Part shown: positions 1 to 7,442 of the stretch, one piece after another | Numbering within the stretch: the first letter of the stretch is position 1 | Layout of the letters: each line of letters begins with the position of its first letter | Source of the DNA: PR03 sp031362725 | GTDB lineage: Bacteria; Myxococcota_A; UBA9160; PR03 | Direction: 5' to 3' | Assembly (NCBI GenBank): GCA_031362725.1 | Contig: JANLTC010000244.1 | Span: 1 to 13,390 of the forward strand | DNA: 13,390 nt | The notes under the pieces: model-generated | Databases searched by the model: none | What the model was told of the DNA's origin: nothing | Seen by the model: the letters and a program-made list of their open reading frames with translations, nothing else | Program-made: the position numbers and the translations under genes

Positions 1-1029
<1,029 letters not shown>

Positions 1030-1038
1030 GCGAGACGC

Positions 1039-1044
1039 GGGAGG
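1039..1044 (+). promoter_or_regulatory. Ribosome binding site deciding the TTG start of the PAS membrane protein
   Basis: GGGAGG lies 6 bases before TTG 1051 and directly abuts TTG 1045. The normal Shine-Dalgarno spacing therefore favours 1051. No ATG or GTG in the correct frame gives a better start nearby. Confidence 0.55.
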
Positions 1045-1050
1045 TTGGCG

Positions 1051-2358
1051 TTGGAGCCCGAGCGAGGCGTGCCGTTCGCGGGAGCGACTCCCGCCATCAC
1101 CGCACTGCGTTATGACGACGCCCAGCGCAACCACACGCTGCGTAGGATCTCGCGGGGCTGCGCGCTCGCGAGCGCCGTGCTCGCGCTGGGCGCACTGGCC
1201 GGGTTCTGGTTGGAAGTCCATACCCTCGCGAGTCTCAGCGAAGAGAACTCGACGACGAAGCCCACCACCGCGCTCGCCGCGCTCGCGCTCTGTTACGGGG
1301 TGCATTCGCTCGCCTGGCCGGCGGGGACCCCCTGGCACACCTGGCGTCCGCGCGTTGCGCTGGTACTCGCCCTGCTGCTCTCCGCGGCGACGCTCGCCGA
1401 GCGCGCGTTCGGTTGGGATCTCGGCATCGACGAGTTGTTCTTGCGCGATCCGTGGCCGTTGCCCGGAGTCGCCCCCGGCCGGCCCGCAGCCGCCATCACG
1501 ATGGCCGTTGCGATGCTGGCGTGCGCGCTGCTGCTCGCGGGCCGCGGGCTCGCCTACACCGTTGCACAAGCGCTGGCGATCGCAGCGGGCAGCATCGGCG
1601 GTCTCGCGTTGATCGGATACATCTTCGGCGCGCAGGCGCTCTACGCGTTCCAGTCCTACCCGCAGGTCGGACCGAGCAGCGCGCTCGCGCTGCTGCTGCT
1701 CGCGATCGGCACGCTCGCCGCGATGCCGGATCGCGGCCTCGCCGTGCTCGCGACCGCCGACACGGTGGGCGGAGCACTCACGCGGCGGCTGGTACCGGTT
1801 GCATTCGGTGTCCCGCTGCTGCTCGCGGTCCTCGCGCAGCTCGCGACGCAGCGCGGTCTGGTCCGCGCAGAGCTCGCGATGGCGCTGTTCTTCGTCACGT
1901 CGACCGCGACGCTCAGCGCGGTGATCCTCAACACCGCAAACTCGATCCATCGGCTCGACGCGATCCGCTCGCGCAATGAAGCGCTGCTGCGCGAGTCGGC
2001 CGGGCGCGTCCGGCACCTCTCCGCGCTCGTCAACGCGATGGGGACCGCGACCGTCTCGTTCGACGCGCTCGGTCGCATTGCGACCTGGAACACCAGCGCC
2101 GAGCGTGTCTTCGGTCGTCGCGCTGCCGACACGATCGGTCGTCACGCGAACGACGTCCTCGCGATCGATGCGGAGCAAGCGCTGTCGCGTGCGCTCGAAC
2201 ACGTGCTGCGTCGATCCGAGGAACAACGCGTCGAACTGCGCTTCGAGACGCCGCGCGGCGACACCGTCGCGGGCACCCTGACGCTGTCGCCGCTGCTCGA
2301 CCGCGAGCGACGCGTGCTCGGCGCCTGCGCGGTCTTCGAGGAGGCGCGCAAGTCGTGA
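1051..2358 (+). CDS. Multi-pass membrane sensor with C-terminal PAS domain, no output domain
   Basis: Predicted integral membrane signal-sensing protein of 435 residues from the TTG at 1051; a TTG two codons earlier (1045) would give 437. I prefer 1051 because GGGAGG at 1039-1044 then sits 6 bases upstream. About eight hydrophobic segments cover roughly residues 36-55, 70-88, 102-122, 145-164, 171-196, 209-226, 247-269 and 273-297. The linking sequence (WDLGIDELF, then a Pro-Gly-Arg loop and a hydrophobic stretch) matches my recollection of the membrane module at the N-terminus of many bacterial PAS histidine kinases. A helical linker (about 298-322) leads to a PAS domain (about 324-432; AMGTATVSFDALGRIATWN, then AERVFGRRAADTIG). 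The protein then stops: there is no HisKA/HATPase, GGDEF, EAL or phosphatase domain. Its TGA overlaps the next start (GTGA), which suggests translational coupling. Function is inferred; the membrane-plus-PAS layout is clear. Confidence 0.8.
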   Translation: MEPERGVPFAGATPAITALRYDDAQRNHTLRRISRGCALASAVLALGALAGFWLEVHTLASLSEENSTTKPTTALAALALCYGVHSLAWPAGTPWHTWRPRVALVLALLLSAATLAERAFGWDLGIDELFLRDPWPLPGVAPGRPAAAITMAVAMLACALLLAGRGLAYTVAQALAIAAGSIGGLALIGYIFGAQALYAFQSYPQVGPSSALALLLLAIGTLAAMPDRGLAVLATADTVGGALTRRLVPVAFGVPLLLAVLAQLATQRGLVRAELAMALFFVTSTATLSAVILNTANSIHRLDAIRSRNEALLRESAGRVRHLSALVNAMGTATVSFDALGRIATWNTSAERVFGRRAADTIGRHANDVLAIDAEQALSRALEHVLRRSEEQRVELRFETPRGDTVAGTLTLSPLLDRERRVLGACAVFEEARKS

Positions 2359-3422
2359 GCGCCGAGCGCCACGAGAACGCCGACCGGCGGGCCGGCTCGG
2401 TCGTCGCGCGGGTGGGCGGCGCGCTCACGCTGCTGGTCGGATCGCTGTACGTGCTGCAGCCGTTCCTCGTACCGGCCGTCTGGGCGGGCATCCTCGGGTA
2501 TGTCACGTGGCCGCTGTATCGCAGTGTGCGGCGACATACGCGACGCCCGCGGCTCTCGGCTGGCCTCTTCACGCTCGGCGTCGGACTGGTGATCGGCGTG
2601 CCGGTGGCGTGGATCCTGGTCGCGCTCGCGACCGAGGCCTCGAATCTGATCGGTGTGGCGCGCGAGTGGGTGAATGCGGGCGCGCCCTTCCCGAGCTGGA
2701 TCACCGAGCGTGCCTGGATCGCGACGCGCCTCGAGCGGCTGCGCGGGGAGTCGATCGTCCAGCCCACCGAGATCGCGAAGTACGCCACGACCTACGCCGC
2801 GAACCTGTCCGGCCAGCTCGTCGCGGTCGCCGGAAGTCTCGCCGGCAACGCATTCAAGTTCGGCATCACGATGACGACGCTGTTCTTTTTCTACCTCGAT
2901 GGCGAGAACCTGACCGAGCACGCGCGACGTCTGGTCCGCGTCGTGTTCCCGCAATCGCGCGATGAGCTGCTGCCGTACGTCGGAGGCGTGGTGCGCGCGG
3001 TGGTGTTCGGCTTGCTCGGGACTGCGATCGTGCAGGGCGTGGTCGCCGGAATCGGCTTCTGGATCTTCGGCGTACCGTCACCGGTCGCGCTCGGCGCGCT
3101 CACCAGCGTCGGCTCGTTCATCCCGATGGGTCCCGTCTTCATCTGGGGCGGTGCGACGCTGTGGCTACTCGCGAACGATCACCTGGCCGCTGCCGCCGGC
3201 ATGGCGATCTGGGGTGCTGGCCTGGTCAGCACGATCGACAACGTCCTGCGACCGATCCTGATCAGCGGCGGCCCCGCGAATGTCCCGTTCCTGCTCGTGC
3301 TCTTCGGCGTGCTCGGCGGACTGTTCGCGTTCGGGATGCTCGGCCTCTTCCTCGGCCCCGTGCTGCTCGCGGTCACCTTCGCATTGATCGCCGACTTCTC
3401 GCGCCGGTCGGAGCGGGGCTAG
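2355..3422 (+). CDS. AI-2E family transporter (PerM/DUF20-type membrane permease)
   Basis: Inner-membrane permease of 355 residues, the normal size for the AI-2E exporter/PerM family. Members are linked to efflux of autoinducer-2 or other small solutes and, in some bacteria, to Na+/H+ exchange, so the substrate here is unknown. Hydrophobic pairs lie near residues 14-50 and 68-95. A soluble, mostly helical central part (about 96-165) is followed by a cluster of segments to the C-terminus. The family-typical end is visible: GSFIPMGPVFIWGG, DNVLRPILISGG, then VPFLLVLFGVLGGLFAFGMLGLFLGPVLLAV in outline. Start is GTG 2355, overlapping the preceding stop as GTGA, which implies coupled translation with the PAS membrane protein. 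An 8-bp-stem hairpin begins 7 bases after its TAG stop. The family call is firm; the transported molecule is not known. Confidence 0.9.
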   Translation: MSAERHENADRRAGSVVARVGGALTLLVGSLYVLQPFLVPAVWAGILGYVTWPLYRSVRRHTRRPRLSAGLFTLGVGLVIGVPVAWILVALATEASNLIGVAREWVNAGAPFPSWITERAWIATRLERLRGESIVQPTEIAKYATTYAANLSGQLVAVAGSLAGNAFKFGITMTTLFFFYLDGENLTEHARRLVRVVFPQSRDELLPYVGGVVRAVVFGLLGTAIVQGVVAGIGFWIFGVPSPVALGALTSVGSFIPMGPVFIWGGATLWLLANDHLAAAAGMAIWGAGLVSTIDNVLRPILISGGPANVPFLLVLFGVLGGLFAFGMLGLFLGPVLLAVTFALIADFSRRSERG

Positions 3423-3429
3423 CAGCAGA

Positions 3430-3462
3430 AAGGGGACGGACCTCGGCCAGGCAAGTCCCCTT
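3430..3462. repeat. REP-like / terminator-like hairpin after the permease gene
   Basis: AAGGGGAC (3430-3437) and GTCCCCTT (3455-3462) are perfect 8-base inverted repeats. Inside the 17-base loop a second short pair, CCT (3441-3443) and AGG (3449-3451), can stack to give a two-tier hairpin. It lies 7 bases after the TAG of the permease. No T-run follows (the next bases are GCATCACC), so a classical intrinsic terminator is less likely than a REP-type element. Hairpins with AAGGGGAC/GTCCCCTT ends are, to my recollection, common near REP-associated tyrosine transposases, but no such transposase is recognisable here. Only one copy was noticed in the window. Confidence 0.5.
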
Positions 3463-3654
3463 GCATCACCGCGCCATCGCACGCTGCTGGACGAGCCTGA
3501 CATTTTCTGCGGCTCGATCGGCTTCCGCTCCGACGCGGGCAGGGCCGGCCGCGCTGCTTCGGGCGCCGCGAGCAAGGCGGACTCGAGTTCCATCGGAGTG
3601 ACGTTCCAGCGACGAGCCGGAGCGACCCTTCCGCGTTTGCTCGCAGCGCTGCCA
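3463..3654. other. Intergenic stretch with no recognised gene
   Basis: About 190 bp between the hairpin and the putative promoter of the membrane-TPR gene. Frames are open on both strands, as expected at this GC content, but I recognise no protein family, start signal or ribosome site in any of them. The sequence could be the worn remnant of a repeat-associated element adjoining the hairpin. Nothing else is visible. Confidence 0.4.
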
Positions 3655-3682
3655 TCGACCTCAGCATCGAGTCCGCGATACT
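3655..3682 (+). promoter_or_regulatory. Putative promoter for leaderless expression of the membrane-TPR gene
   Basis: TCGACC (3655-3660, four of six matches to TTGACA) and GATACT (3677-3682, -10-like) are separated by 16 bases. Only 9 bases lie between the -10-like hexamer and the ATG at 3692, and they contain no Shine-Dalgarno sequence. This layout would place the transcription start at or within a few bases of the ATG. It is an inference from spacing and consensus only. Confidence 0.4.
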
Positions 3683-3691
3683 CCCGACCCA

Positions 3692-5398
3692 ATGAGCGCC
3701 AGCGCCCGACTCAGTGCCGCGAATCCGCTCCCCGTCGCACCCGGCTCGCGTTGGCTCTTTGGTCCCGTTCCCGATCTGCTGCTGGGTTGCGGCGTAGGCT
3801 ACGCGATCGTACTGGCCTTCCTCTGCGTGTACGGCGCGAATGTCCGGGAGTTCATTGCGCCCGGCTTCTTGCCCTTTCTCACCGTGCTGATCGGGGCGCC
3901 GCACTACGGCGCCACGCTGCTGCGCGTCTACGAGCGACGCGAGGATCGGCGCGCCTACGCGCTGTTCTCGGTCTGGGCGACGCTGCTGCTCGCGACGCTC
4001 TTCGTCCTCTCGACGCGCTCGATCTGGATCGGCTCGCTGGTGTTCACCGCGTACATCACGTGGAGCCCGTGGCACTACACCGGCCAGAACTACGGCCTCG
4101 CGGTGATGTTCCTGCGCCGACGCGGCGTCGCGCTCGACGCCACCACCAAGCGCTGGTTCTATGCGTCGTTCCTGCTGTCCTACGTCGCGACGTTCCTGGC
4201 GATCCATAGCCAGGCGCCCGGCGCCGACTACACGCCGCCCCTCTTCATCGCCGACACGGTTCGCGTGATCTCGCTCGGGATCCCGAACAACATCGGCGGG
4301 CCGCTCTTTCTCGGCGCACTCGCGGCCTACGGCGTGACGCTGCTCGTAGCCGTCACACGGCTGACGCGACGCGCGCATCTCGGTGCGATCGCTCCCGCGC
4401 TGCTGCTCGCGACGACGCAGGCGCTGTGGTTCTCGCTCCCGGTCGCGCTGCGACGCTTCGGGCTGCTCTCCTCGCTCGAGCCCTTCGCGCCGCAGTACGC
4501 CGGCTGGTACTTCTTCTGGGCCGCACTCGGCCACTCGATCCAGTACATCTGGGTGACGAGCTATTTCGCGCGCAACGCGATCGCTGCGCCGCGGCTCCCG
4601 ATCTATCTGAGCAAAGCGCTGTTCGCCGGTACGGCGATCTGGGGCTTGCCCACGCTGCTCTTCGCGCCGGCCCTGCTCGGCCGCCTTCCCTACGACGCGG
4701 GACTCGGCGCGCTGATCGCCGCGGTCGTGAACCTCCACCACTTCGTGCTCGACGGCGCGATCTGGAAGCTGCGCGACGGACGCATCGCGCGCATCCTCGT
4801 TCGCAGCGAGCGGGCCGCGGCGGCCCCGCCCATCGACACAGCACGCCGTCGCTGGCTGGCACCGGCATTGCTCGCGGTCGGCGCGGTGTGCTGCGTGACG
4901 ATGGTGCTCGCCGAGTTCGAGATGGAGTTCGGCCTGCGCCGCGCCTATGCGCGCGTCGATGTGTCGCGCATGCACACCGCTCTCGAGCGGCTCCGCAGGG
5001 TCGGTCGCGACAGCGCCAGCAACCATCACACCTTCGGACGGCTGCTGGCCGCGCAAGGCGAGCCGGGCGGTGCGATTCGGGAGTATCAGAAAAGCGTGAG
5101 GCTGCATCCCACTGCGGACGCATGGGTGTCGCTGGCGGATACGCTCGAAGGAATGGGCTTGATCCGCCAGGCGCGCGAATCCTTCGAGCACGCAATCGAG
5201 CTGGCGCCGGACTCCGCGGTGATCCTGTATCGCGGCGCCGCGCTCGCGACCAAGGCCAGCGATCGCGAGCGCGCGCGCGTGCTGCTGGAGCGGGCCGTCG
5301 CGATCGAGCCGACCCGCAAGCTCTATCAGCTCGCCCTCGAGAACGCGCGCGCCCGTGACCCCGCGCCTCTGCCACCGGAACCCGGCGCAACGCCCTGA
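3692..5398 (+). CDS. Polytopic membrane protein with histidine motifs and C-terminal TPR repeats
   Basis: Unnamed 568-residue protein. Residues about 20-400 form some ten hydrophobic segments, so it is an integral membrane protein. Histidines fall in conserved-looking aromatic motifs within or beside these segments: GAPHYG (H71), WSPWHYTGQNYG (H128), GHSIQYIW (H281) and NLHHFVLDGAIWKLRDG (H349, H350, D354). Spaced His residues in a polytopic protein are typical of membrane metal enzymes such as Brp/Blh carotene dioxygenases and fatty-acid desaturases, but I cannot assign it to either family. A basic linker (about 365-390) and one more membrane segment (about 388-407) lead to three TPR units (about 444-474, 475-506, 507-539), a protein-interaction scaffold, and a proline-rich tail. 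ATG 3692 has no ribosome site but a close promoter-like element. It stands alone on the + strand and faces the convergent flavin oxidoreductase. The gene is clearly real; its function is unknown. Confidence 0.88.
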   Translation: MSASARLSAANPLPVAPGSRWLFGPVPDLLLGCGVGYAIVLAFLCVYGANVREFIAPGFLPFLTVLIGAPHYGATLLRVYERREDRRAYALFSVWATLLLATLFVLSTRSIWIGSLVFTAYITWSPWHYTGQNYGLAVMFLRRRGVALDATTKRWFYASFLLSYVATFLAIHSQAPGADYTPPLFIADTVRVISLGIPNNIGGPLFLGALAAYGVTLLVAVTRLTRRAHLGAIAPALLLATTQALWFSLPVALRRFGLLSSLEPFAPQYAGWYFFWAALGHSIQYIWVTSYFARNAIAAPRLPIYLSKALFAGTAIWGLPTLLFAPALLGRLPYDAGLGALIAAVVNLHHFVLDGAIWKLRDGRIARILVRSERAAAAPPIDTARRRWLAPALLAVGAVCCVTMVLAEFEMEFGLRRAYARVDVSRMHTALERLRRVGRDSASNHHTFGRLLAAQGEPGGAIREYQKSVRLHPTADAWVSLADTLEGMGLIRQARESFEHAIELAPDSAVILYRGAALATKASDRERARVLLERAVAIEPTRKLYQLALENARARDPAPLPPEPGATP

Positions 5399-5500
5399 TC
5401 ACCGATCCCTCTGGACGCCCCCCGCACGCCGAACAAGGCACTCCCAACGCGGAGCCCCTCGACTCATGCCAGCGCGCGGCCGTCCGACCGTGGTGCGCAA

Positions 5501-6610
5501 TCACGAGTTGGAGAATTTCGGGATCACGTGGGCGCCCATCAGCTCGATCGTCTGCATCACCTTGTCGTGCGGAATCTTGTACGGGTTCACCAGACACAGC
5601 AGCAGATCGACGCCCGCCGCCTCGTAGCGGCGACACGCTTCGAGACAATCGTCGGGCGTGCCGAGCGCGCAAGCGCCCGCGCCGGTCAGATACTCGAGTG
5701 TCAGCAGGTCGAGCGCGCCGCTTGCGTCGACCTTCGCGAGATCGGCGGCGTAGGCGTAGTTGCCGAGATCCGTCTTCGTCTCGGCCATCCACGTTGCGAG
5801 CGACCCGATCAGGCGCGCGCCGGCCTTCGGATACCACTCGAAGGATTCGCGTGCGACTTCCCAGGCCTCTTCGCGCGTCGGCGCGCACAGCGTCATCGTG
5901 AAGGTGGCGGCCTGGTCGTGCACCCACTTCCCGAGCGGCGCGCGGCATCGACCGATCGCCGCGCGATAGAGGTCGATCTTCTTCTTCACCTCTTCGGGCG
6001 GTACGCCCACCGCGAACGAGCAGAGGCCGAGCCCGAGTTCGCCGATCTGCTGGTGGCCGTCTTCCGACGATGTCGCGCCCCAGATCGGCGGGTGCGGGCT
6101 CTGGAGCGGCTTCGGCAGCACGCGCCGCTTCGGCATCTGCCAGTGTTTGCCCGCGAGCTCGTACTCGTCGTTCGTCCAGCAGCCGACGACGTGCCCGATC
6201 GCCTCCTGCCACATCGCGCGCGTCTCGGTCGGATCGACGCCGAAGCCTTCGAGCTCGGGGCGCGTCGAGGAGCGCCCGGTCCCGAAGTCGACGCGACCGT
6301 CGGAGAGCAGATCGAGCACCGCGACCGACTCGGCCGTGCGCACCGGATGGTTGTACGGCTTCGGCATCAGCCGCACGCCGTAGCCGAGCCGCATCCGCGA
6401 CGTGCGCGCGGCGATCGCGCCGTACAACACCTCCGGATTCGAGCAGTGCGAGTATTCCTCGAGGAAGTGGTGCTCGACGGTCCAGAACGCATCCCAGCCG
6501 CAGCGCTCCGCGAACACGGCCTGCTCGAGCGTGTCCTTGTAGGCGCGATGCTCGCTGCCTGCGTCCCACGGACGGGCCACCGGAATTTCATAGAAGAGCG
6601 CGAACTTCAT
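5501..6610 (-). CDS. LLM class flavin-dependent oxidoreductase (luciferase-like monooxygenase)
   Basis: 369-residue member of the bacterial luciferase-like superfamily, TIM-barrel enzymes that use FMNH2 or F420 to oxidise or reduce organic substrates in the cytoplasm. Visible landmarks are the first beta strand (MKFALFYEIPVARPW), GWDAFWTVEHHF (the EHH of the flavin/substrate pocket), a strand near RMRLGYGVRLMP, then HPVRTAESVAVLDLLSDGRVDFGTGR, which is highly typical of the family, and PPIWGATSSEDG in the later barrel. Length is normal for a complete protein. ATG 6608-6610 is chosen because AAGGA lies about 9 bases upstream and the protein then begins exactly at the barrel strand; a frame extension further upstream has no family similarity and runs across the SDR gene. 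It is divergent from the SDR (61 bp between starts) and convergent with the membrane-TPR gene. The substrate, and whether FMN or F420 is used, are not evident. Confidence 0.93.
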   Translation of the reverse strand: MKFALFYEIPVARPWDAGSEHRAYKDTLEQAVFAERCGWDAFWTVEHHFLEEYSHCSNPEVLYGAIAARTSRMRLGYGVRLMPKPYNHPVRTAESVAVLDLLSDGRVDFGTGRSSTRPELEGFGVDPTETRAMWQEAIGHVVGCWTNDEYELAGKHWQMPKRRVLPKPLQSPHPPIWGATSSEDGHQQIGELGLGLCSFAVGVPPEEVKKKIDLYRAAIGRCRAPLGKWVHDQAATFTMTLCAPTREEAWEVARESFEWYPKAGARLIGSLATWMAETKTDLGNYAYAADLAKVDASGALDLLTLEYLTGAGACALGTPDDCLEACRRYEAAGVDLLLCLVNPYKIPHDKVMQTIELMGAHVIPKFSNS

Positions 6611-6671
6611 CGGCCGGCTTCCTTTCCTGTGTGCGGCGCGGCAGTCTACCCCGCGAAACGGAGGTGCGAGC
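6611..6671. promoter_or_regulatory. Shared divergent promoter region of LLM oxidoreductase and SDR
   Basis: Only 61 bp separate the two divergent starts, and it contains both ribosome sites: the complement of AAGGAAG at 6618-6624 for the minus gene and GGAGG at 6660-6664 for the plus gene. Promoters for both must overlap here or lie inside the opposite gene, so coordinated control is plausible. No clear -35/-10 pair was seen. Confidence 0.45.
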
Positions 6672-7442
6672 GTGAGTCGCCTGGCGGGCAAGATCGCGGT
6701 GGTGACGGGGGCCGCGTCGGGCATCGGACTCGCGTGCATGGAGCGCTTCGCGGCCGACGGCGCGCAGGTCGTCGGCGCCGACGTCGAGCCGGGCGCGGCG
6801 CCGGGCGTCGCGCAGCTCGACGTGCGCGACGAGGCGGCCGTCGCGCAGCTCATCCACTACGTCGCGCGCGAGCACGGTCGCATCGACATCGTCGTGAACG
6901 CCGCGGGCGTGGCCGGCGGCGGTCCCGTGCACCTGCTCGAAGCAGCGTCCTGGGACCACGTTCTCGACATCAATCTGAAGGGCACCTTCCTCGTCTGCAA
7001 ACACGCGCTCGCGCAGATGCTGAAGCAGTCGCCCGTGGACGGAGAGCGCGGCGTGATCGTGAACCTCGCCAGCGTCGAGGGACTCGAAGCCACCGCGGGC
7101 GGCAGCGCCTACAACGCGTCGAAGGGTGGCGTCGTGTTGCTCACCAAGAATCTGGCGATCGACTACGGGCGCAGCGGGATTCGCGCCAATGCGATCTGCC
7201 CGGGCTTCATCGAAACGCCGATGCTCGAGAGCGTGCTCGGCGCGCCCGCGATGGCGGCGATCCGCGAGGAGATCCGCCACGAACACAAGCTGCGGCGCTT
7301 CGGGCGGCCGGGCGAGATCGCCGCAGTGGCCAGCTTTTTGGCCAGCAGCGACGCGTCGTTCGTGTCGGGACAGGCGATCGCGGTGGACGGCGGCTACACC
7401 GCGGGCCGCGATCCGCACATTACGGAACTGATGGGGCTCTGA
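6672..7442 (+). CDS. SDR family NAD(P)-dependent oxidoreductase
   Basis: 256-residue classical short-chain dehydrogenase/reductase, acting on a hydroxy or keto group of an unknown substrate. The cofactor motif TGAASGIG is at residues 12-19, and an acidic residue after the second strand (D37) favours NAD(H) over NADP(H). NAAG follows about 70 residues on. The catalytic tetrad is complete: N101 (INLKG), S134 (LASVEG), Y147 and K151 (YNASK). CPGFIETPM and the C-terminal SGQAIAVDGGYTAG are typical of the family. GTG 6672 is the start, with GGAGG 7 bases upstream. It is divergent from the flavin oxidoreductase, and its last 23 bases overlap the end of the convergent GPH transporter. Such enzymes often oxidise or reduce intermediates made by a neighbouring monooxygenase; that link is inferred from position. 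Confidence 0.96.
   Translation: MSRLAGKIAVVTGAASGIGLACMERFAADGAQVVGADVEPGAAPGVAQLDVRDEAAVAQLIHYVAREHGRIDIVVNAAGVAGGGPVHLLEAASWDHVLDINLKGTFLVCKHALAQMLKQSPVDGERGVIVNLASVEGLEATAGGSAYNASKGGVVLLTKNLAIDYGRSGIRANAICPGFIETPMLESVLGAPAMAAIREEIRHEHKLRRFGRPGEIAAVASFLASSDASFVSGQAIAVDGGYTAGRDPHITELMGL

Noticed and set aside
3419..5191. Long open minus-strand frame of 590 codons opposite the membrane-TPR gene
   Set aside because: Its product is an Arg/Glu/Gln-rich low-complexity sequence typical of antisense frames in GC-rich genes, and the plus strand clearly encodes membrane segments and TPRs.
5399..5500. Intrinsic terminator between the convergent TPR and LLM genes
   Set aside because: No stem of convincing length with a following T-run is visible on either strand in these 102 bp.
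4353..6569. 738-codon minus-strand frame spanning two genes
   Set aside because: Arginine-rich shadow sequence lying over the TPR gene and, in another frame, the LLM gene; no family motif and no ribosome site.
6611..6853. N-terminal extension of the LLM oxidoreductase to an ATG at 6853
   Set aside because: The extra 81 residues have no similarity to the family and would overlap the SDR start. ATG 6610 has a ribosome site and begins at the first barrel strand.
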